Origin: Nostoc sp. CHAB 5715
GTDB taxonomy: Bacteria; Cyanobacteriota; Cyanobacteriia; Cyanobacteriales; Nostocaceae
Length of the DNA stretch: 11,171 nucleotides
Direction of reading: 5' to 3'
NCBI RefSeq assembly: GCF_020829685.1
Contig: NZ_JAIVFR010000109.1
Span: 1-11,171, forward strand
Part shown: in pieces, positions 6,903 to 11,171 of the stretch
Layout of the letters: each line of letters opens with the position of its first letter
How positions within the stretch are numbered: the stretch's first letter is position 1
Notes under the pieces: model-generated
The model's input: the letters and a program-made list of their open reading frames with translations, nothing else
Told to the model about the DNA's origin: nothing
The model's database searches: none
Translations under genes and position numbers: made by a program

Positions 6903-8195
6903 CTAAGCCTCGTCTACAGAATGAGGCTTTTTGCCATCAAGTAAAGCACTGACAGTCATATCTCCCATAACATTAATCGCAGTGCGGCAGCGATCCAGAA
7001 ACCAGTCTACAGTAACTAGCAAAGCAATATATTGGGTAGGTAAGCCTACAGAAGTGAACACCAGTGTCATCGTTACCAGTCCAGCATTGGGAATATTCGC
7101 CGCACCTACAGATGCAAAAATTGAGGTAAGGATAACAATTAACTGCTGTCCTAGACTCAGATGTTGCCCAATTAGTTGGGAAATATACAATGCAGACATT
7201 GCTTCATAGAGGGCAGTACCATCATTATTGAAATTTGCCCCTACTAATGCCCCCAAGGCAGCAGAAGATTCTCTTAAACCGACTTTTGTTTGCAAAACCT
7301 CAAAGGTTACGGGCATTGCCGCCGCAGAGGAAGAAGTTGAGAAAGCTGTCAAAAAGGCATCAGAACCGCCAACGAGGAATTTTAGCGGGTGTACCCAAGA
7401 ACCAAATTTTACTCTGGTAAGGTAGTAGCACGCCTGCAATAACAGCGCTAATAGCACCGATACGATAAATGCACCCAAAGATTTAAACGGTGCAAATCCT
7501 TGCATAGCAACTGTTTTAGCAACAATCCCAAAGACTGCCAAAGGCACTAAGGCAATTACCCAGTTGAGGACACGGACTACCGCCTCAAACAAAATCCCGA
7601 TGACATCCTCTATCGGCTGGTATCCTTTTTTTCCTTGAGCAATTTGTTCAGATTTTAATGCCCGCAGGACGATGCCAAAACTCAGGGCAATCACAATTAG
7701 TTGGATGACATTATTATCAACTAATGGCTTCAGGACAGCTTCCGGTACAGCATCTTTGACTATTCCCCAAGGATCAACACTCTGAGTAGTTATTTCTGTA
7801 GTTGTTGAGGTGGCTACATTGCCCCAAGTCCCTGGACGCAGCACATTTGCTACGAGAAGCCCAACTAAAATAGCTACAGTAGTGTTAGTTAAAAGTAGCA
7901 CTGCTAACCGCCGTCCGGCTGTACCAGGGATATTCGTAGTCATTAAGGTGTGCAGCACCGCTACCAAAATCAGGGGCGTAGCTAGGGCGCGGAGAGCCTT
8001 TAGCACCAACTCTGCCGGAATTGCTAAATTGTTGATTAAAGTGGCATTGCTTGGATTGGGATTCCCTGCACCAAGGGCAATTCCAACACTAACTGCGGCT
8101 ACTAGGGCGATGAGAATTTGCAATGTGAGAGGGATACGCTGCCACCAAGGGCTAGCTTTGGTTTTAGGCGAAGTAGTACTCTCTTTTTGAATCAT
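6903..8195 (-). CDS. Dicarboxylate/amino acid:cation symporter (DAACS, EAAT-like)
   Basis: A 430-residue inner-membrane secondary transporter of the GltPh/GltP/DctA/EAAT superfamily, expected to import glutamate, aspartate or C4-dicarboxylates with Na+ or H+. About 24 cytoplasmic residues precede the first membrane segment; the family fold has eight membrane helices plus two re-entrant hairpins. Visible landmarks are the serine-rich hairpin 1 (SSSAAAMPV, 288-296), the TM7 motif (NNDGTALYE, 323-331), hairpin 2 (GAANIPNAG, 364-372) and TM8 (DWFLDRCRTAINVMGD, 397-412). D401, R404, T405 and N408 match the substrate-binding residues of GltPh, and R404 argues for an acidic substrate. The DWFLDR and NAGLVTM stretches resemble animal EAATs more than E. 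coli GltP. Oddly, the middle Met of the NMDGT motif is Asn (N324). Length is normal and no Shine-Dalgarno is seen before ATG 8195. It is transcribed away from dnaE. Confidence 0.93.
   Translation of the reverse strand: MIQKESTTSPKTKASPWWQRIPLTLQILIALVAAVSVGIALGAGNPNPSNATLINNLAIPAELVLKALRALATPLILVAVLHTLMTTNIPGTAGRRLAVLLLTNTTVAILVGLLVANVLRPGTWGNVATSTTTEITTQSVDPWGIVKDAVPEAVLKPLVDNNVIQLIVIALSFGIVLRALKSEQIAQGKKGYQPIEDVIGILFEAVVRVLNWVIALVPLAVFGIVAKTVAMQGFAPFKSLGAFIVSVLLALLLQACYYLTRVKFGSWVHPLKFLVGGSDAFLTAFSTSSSAAAMPVTFEVLQTKVGLRESSAALGALVGANFNNDGTALYEAMSALYISQLIGQHLSLGQQLIVILTSIFASVGAANIPNAGLVTMTLVFTSVGLPTQYIALLVTVDWFLDRCRTAINVMGDMTVSALLDGKKPHSVDEA
6905..6932 (+). terminator. Hairpin terminator, possibly bidirectional, shared by convergent genes
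   Basis: AAGCCTC (6905-6911) and GAGGCTT (6923-6929) form a 7-bp stem with an 11-base loop; five T residues (6928-6932) follow on the + strand. Read from the other strand, the hairpin is followed by TTAGTTTT. It lies within the last codons of the minus-strand symporter gene, whose TAG stop overlaps its edge, and 22 bases after the small + strand gene. Confidence 0.7.
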
Positions 8196-8338
8196 TAGTT
8201 AGATGCTGATTAATTGCTGTAACTATTAAAACAACACTTATGACAGTGACAATTTCGGAAAAATAACAGCTTTAATTTTAGGTAAAAACTGTTAATCTAA
8301 GATTTCGTTGCTTTGCAAAATCTAGCTCGAAAGGGTAT
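8196..8338. other. Divergent intergenic region, symporter / dnaE
   Basis: This AT-rich spacer must hold promoters for both divergent genes. It contains a weak inverted repeat AGATTT / AAATCT (8300-8305 and 8318-8323) and a TATACC at 8336-8341. No pair of well-spaced -35/-10 boxes stands out on either strand. Confidence 0.35.
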
Positions 8339-8377
8339 ACCACAAGGTAGACCTCTAGAGATATCTTGGCTTGTGGT
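8339..8377 (+). promoter_or_regulatory. Inverted repeat in the dnaE leader, next to the RBS
   Basis: ACCACAAG (8339-8346) and CTTGTGGT (8370-8377) are perfectly complementary. They enclose 23 bases that contain the palindrome CTCTAGAG (8353-8360). The right arm ends one base before the dnaE Shine-Dalgarno GGAG (8379-8382). In RNA this would place a structured leader against the ribosome binding site; in DNA it could be an operator. Function is inferred only. Confidence 0.4.
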
Positions 8378-8388
8378 TGGAGATGCTT

Positions 8389-11019
8389 ATGTCCTTTGTC
8401 CCTTTACATATTCATAGTGACTACAGTCTACTTGATGGGGCAAGTCAGCTACCAGAGTTGGTGGATCAAGCGATCGCACTGGGAATGAAAGCGATCGCCC
8501 TTACCGATCATGGTGTCATGTATGGGGCGGTTGAATTGTTCAAAATCTGCCGTAGTCAAAATATTAAGCCGATTATTGGCAATGAAATGTATGTAATTAA
8601 CGGCGATATCGAGAAACAAGAACGCCGTCCGAAATATCATCAAGTCGTTTTAGCTAAAAATACCAAAGGTTACAAAAATTTAGTCAAATTAACCACTATT
8701 TCTCACCTCAAAGGTGTTCAAGGCAAAGGAATTTTTTCTCGTCCTTGTATTAATAAAGATTTACTAAAACAATATCATGAAGGCTTGATTGTCACCAGCG
8801 CTTGCTTGGGTGGAGAAGTTCCCCAAGCAATTCTCAGTGGTAGACCAGATGCAGCCCGAAAAGTTGCTCAGTGGTATAAAGATGTATTTGGTGATGATTA
8901 TTATCTAGAAATTCAAGATCACGGTTCCCAAGAAGACCGGATTGTGAATGTTGAAATCGTCAAAATTGCGCGGGAACTAGGGATTAAATTTGTTGCTACC
9001 AATGATTCGCATTTTATTTCTTGTTTTGACGTTGAAGCCCATGATGCCTTGCTATGTATTCAAACTGGTAAGCTAATTATTGAAGATAAGCGGATGCGTT
9101 ATAGCGGCACAGAGTATCTCAAATCTGGTGAGGAGATGCAGCAGCTATTTCGTGACCATTTACCGGATGATGTAATTGCCGAAGCGATCGCCACTACTGA
9201 AGAGGTTGCCGCTAAAGTCGAGCCTTACAATATTATGGGTGAGCCTCAGATTCCTACACCCCCCATTCCTTCTGGTCATACTGCTGACACTTACGCTGAA
9301 GATGTTGCATGGAGTGGACTTTTAGAACGGTTAAATCGCAAATCTCGCAATGAAGTCGATTCCGTTTATAAAGAAAGATTGGAATACGAACTGAAAATGA
9401 TTCAGCAGATGGGTTTTTCCAAATACTTTTTAGTGGTATGGGACTACATCAAATTTGCTAGAGATAATAACATTCCTGTGGGGCCAGGTCGGGGTTCTGC
9501 GGCTGGGTCATTAGTTGCATACTCGATGCGAATTACCAACATTGACCCTGTGCATCATGGGTTACTATTTGAACGTTTTCTGAACCCAGAACGTAAATCT
9601 ATGCCTGATATTGATACGGATTTCTGTATTGAACAACGGGATAAAGTAATTGAATATGTAACTGATAAATATGGTGCAGATAGAGTTGCCCAAATTATTA
9701 CTTTTAACCGCCTAACTTCTAAAGCCGTTTTGAAAGATGTCGCCAGGGTATTAAATATTCCCTATGGTGAAGCTGACAAAATGGCGAAATTAATTCCTGT
9801 AGTGCGGGGAAAACCAACGAAACTCAAGGTGATGATTTCCGACCAAACTCCAGAACCAGAGTTTAAACAAAAATATGAGAAAGAACCCCATGTTCGCCAT
9901 TGGCTTGATATGGCAATGCGAATTGAAGGAACTAACAAAACTTTTGGTGTTCACGCAGCCGGTGTAGTAATTTCTGCCGATCCACTTGATGAAATTGTCC
10001 CTCTACAAAAGAATAATGACGGTTCGGTGATTACCCAGTATTTCATGGAAGACCTAGAATCAATGGGTTTGTTAAAAATGGATTTTCTGGGTTTACGGAA
10101 CCTGACGCTAATTCAAAAAACCCTTGATTTAATTCAAGAAACTAAAGGATATCCTGTTGATCCTGATGAAATCACCTACCAGGAAAGAAGAGCACAGAAG
10201 ATATTAGCTAAAGGTGAACATAGCGCCCTACCTAACGAAGTGAGAAAAACTTATGAATTATTAGAAGCAGGTAACTTAGAAGGGATATTTCAATTAGAAT
10301 CTTCTGGGATGCGTCAAATCGTGGAAGATTTGAAACCTTCTAATATAGAAGATATTTCTTCAATTTTGGCACTTTATCGACCTGGGCCATTAGATGCGAA
10401 ACTGATTCCTAAATTTATTGACCGTAAACATGGTCGAGAACAGATTGATTATCAACATACCATTTTAGAACCAATATTAGACGAAACCTATGGAATTATG
10501 GTCTATCAAGAGCAAATCATGAAAATTGCTCAGGATATGGCGGGATATTCTTTAGGACAAGCTGACTTGCTGCGTCGGGCAATGGGTAAAAAGAAAGTTT
10601 CTGAGATGCAAAAGCAGCGAGAAAAATTCGTGGATGGCGCAGCGAAAAACGGTGTTCAGAAAAAAGTTGCGGATGAATTATTTGAGCAAATGTTAAAGTT
10701 TGCTGAATATTGTTTAAGCTATGACACAGAAATCTTGACAGTAGAATATGGATTATTGCTGATTGGAGAGATTGTAGAAAAAGGCATTGAGTGTACTGTG
10801 TACAGCGTTGATAATAATAGAAATATTTACACCCAACCTATAGCACAGTGGCACGATCGCGGACAACAAGAGGTGTTTGAGTATTGCTTGGAAGATGGTT
10901 CAATAATTCGGGCAACAAAAGACCATAAATTTATGACTGTTGATGGTCAAATGTTGCCAATTGATGAAATATTTGAACGCGAATTGGATTTGATGCGGGT
11001 TGTGGGGAGTGGGGGATGA
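8389..11019 (+). CDS. dnaE: DNA polymerase III alpha subunit, N-terminal half with split intein
   Basis: Replicative polymerase fragment of 876 residues: 774 residues of DnaE followed by a 102-residue intein N-part. The other half is encoded by a separate gene outside the window; protein trans-splicing joins them. The PHP domain (about 5-210) shows H7, H9, D40-H41, E66, H84, C139 and D206-H208, which looks like an intact metal site, unlike the degraded one of E. coli. The polymerase catalytic aspartates are D407 and D409 (PDIDTDF) and D565 (KMDFLGL); [11 protein letters not shown] is near 367. The sequence lacks the C-terminal part of the polymerase, as expected for the split gene. Start ATG 8389 is preferred because GGAG (8379-8382) sits 6 bases upstream and [17 protein letters not shown] matches the family start; an in-frame ATG (8383) and TTG (8371) lie just before. 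The last five residues are unusual (see findings). Confidence 0.97.
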   Translation: MSFVPLHIHSDYSLLDGASQLPELVDQAIALGMKAIALTDHGVMYGAVELFKICRSQNIKPIIGNEMYVINGDIEKQERRPKYHQVVLAKNTKGYKNLVKLTTISHLKGVQGKGIFSRPCINKDLLKQYHEGLIVTSACLGGEVPQAILSGRPDAARKVAQWYKDVFGDDYYLEIQDHGSQEDRIVNVEIVKIARELGIKFVATNDSHFISCFDVEAHDALLCIQTGKLIIEDKRMRYSGTEYLKSGEEMQQLFRDHLPDDVIAEAIATTEEVAAKVEPYNIMGEPQIPTPPIPSGHTADTYAEDVAWSGLLERLNRKSRNEVDSVYKERLEYELKMIQQMGFSKYFLVVWDYIKFARDNNIPVGPGRGSAAGSLVAYSMRITNIDPVHHGLLFERFLNPERKSMPDIDTDFCIEQRDKVIEYVTDKYGADRVAQIITFNRLTSKAVLKDVARVLNIPYGEADKMAKLIPVVRGKPTKLKVMISDQTPEPEFKQKYEKEPHVRHWLDMAMRIEGTNKTFGVHAAGVVISADPLDEIVPLQKNNDGSVITQYFMEDLESMGLLKMDFLGLRNLTLIQKTLDLIQETKGYPVDPDEITYQERRAQKILAKGEHSALPNEVRKTYELLEAGNLEGIFQLESSGMRQIVEDLKPSNIEDISSILALYRPGPLDAKLIPKFIDRKHGREQIDYQHTILEPILDETYGIMVYQEQIMKIAQDMAGYSLGQADLLRRAMGKKKVSEMQKQREKFVDGAAKNGVQKKVADELFEQMLKFAEYCLSYDTEILTVEYGLLLIGEIVEKGIECTVYSVDNNRNIYTQPIAQWHDRGQQEVFEYCLEDGSIIRATKDHKFMTVDGQMLPIDEIFERELDLMRVVGSGG
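10711..11016 (+). other. Split DnaE intein, N-terminal part (102 residues)
   Basis: The intein begins at Cys775 after the extein end AEY. Block A reads [14 protein letters not shown] and block B contains [10 protein letters not shown] with the T-x-x-H motif needed for the N-S acyl shift. It ends LMRV followed by VGSGG. It closely resembles the well-known Nostoc punctiforme DnaE N-intein and has the same length, but that one ends DNLPN as I recall it. The final codons are built from heptamer-like repeat DNA. Confidence 0.95.
11004..11017 (-). repeat. Two heptamer-like units inside the end of dnaE
   Basis: GGGGAGT is followed by an imperfect GGGGGAT. They are similar to the complement of the CCCCAYT heptamers at 131-186 and 1962-1989. 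They encode the last glycine-rich residues and lead into the TGA stop of the intein fragment. Confidence 0.5.
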
Positions 11020-11032
11020 GGAGCACTTGAGT

Positions 11033-11171
11033 GGAGTTCAAAGCCTCGTTAACGGAGTTCAAAGACTCGTTAACGGAGTTCAAAGACTCGTTAACGGAGT
11101 TCAAAGACTCGTTAACGGAGTTCAAAGACTCGTTAACGGAGTTCAAAGACTCGTTAACGGAGTTCAAAGAC
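11033..11171. repeat. Tandem 21-bp array with phased GTTAAC palindromes, cut by window edge
   Basis: Six full units and 13 bases of a seventh, nearly identical (only AAAGCCT for AAAGACT in the first unit). Each period holds ACTCGTTAACGGAGT, a palindrome with one extra G, followed by a 6-base spacer TCAAAG. Complete palindromes start at 11044, 11065, 11086, 11107, 11128 and 11149. The array begins 13 bases after the dnaE stop and continues past the window. Three of six frames are open through the unit, giving a spurious SVNESLN repeat peptide on the minus strand. Confidence 0.92.

Noticed and set aside
7810..8190. 126-codon plus-strand frame opposite the symporter gene
   Set aside because: It is antisense to a clear membrane transporter gene, with basic low-complexity content typical of shadow frames.
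10711..11019. Frameshift or truncation of dnaE
   Set aside because: The early end is the normal split-intein organisation: Cys775 and intein blocks A and B are intact, so this is not a pseudogene.
10931..11167. Minus-strand frame with SVNESLN repeats
   Set aside because: It is produced by the second 21-bp array and overlaps the end of dnaE antisense.

Overview
The window looks like chromosomal DNA of a heterocyst-forming (Nostoc/Anabaena-type) cyanobacterium. Four things in the sequence point there: at least eleven copies of the HIP1 octamer GCGATCGC in 11.2 kb, heptamer arrays of the CCCCAYT type (STRR-like), a class C flavodiiron protein, and a DNA polymerase III alpha gene that stops inside a split intein.

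Layout. (1) 1-197: upstream region with a small palindrome and eight tandem heptamers that end 11 bases before the first gene. (2) 198-1910 (+): Flv1-type diflavin flavoprotein with a substituted diiron site. (3) 1911-2751: non-coding region holding four inverted heptamers, a strong Rho-independent terminator (2087-2118) and nine tandem 21-bp units (2219-2407). (4) 2752-3840 (+) and 3863-6313 (+): a probable two-gene operon. It encodes a TIGR03032/DUF4915-type predicted beta-propeller, followed by an 816-residue FG-GAP / Ig-like / RTX protein that looks exported by a type I system. A hairpin at 6317-6344 follows. (5) 6345-6702: no gene seen. (6) 6703-6882 (+): a small unrecognised 59-codon gene, ending just before a hairpin-plus-T terminator (6905-6932) that overlaps the end of the convergent gene. 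(7) 6903-8195 (-): a dicarboxylate/amino acid:cation symporter (DAACS) with EAAT-like signatures. (8) 8389-11019 (+): dnaE N-terminal half, ending in the N-part of the split DnaE intein. (9) 11033-11171: a second tandem array, also of 21-bp units, running off the window.

The genes do not form one pathway: photoprotective O2 reduction, a surface or secreted protein pair, an amino-acid/dicarboxylate transporter and the replicative polymerase. The most unusual structure is non-coding. Two unrelated 21-bp arrays each carry one near-perfect 14-15 bp palindrome per unit, so the palindromes recur every two turns of the helix. Heptamer repeats lie against the start of flv and replace the usual last residues of the intein fragment. 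I see no CRISPR array, insertion sequence, tRNA or rRNA.
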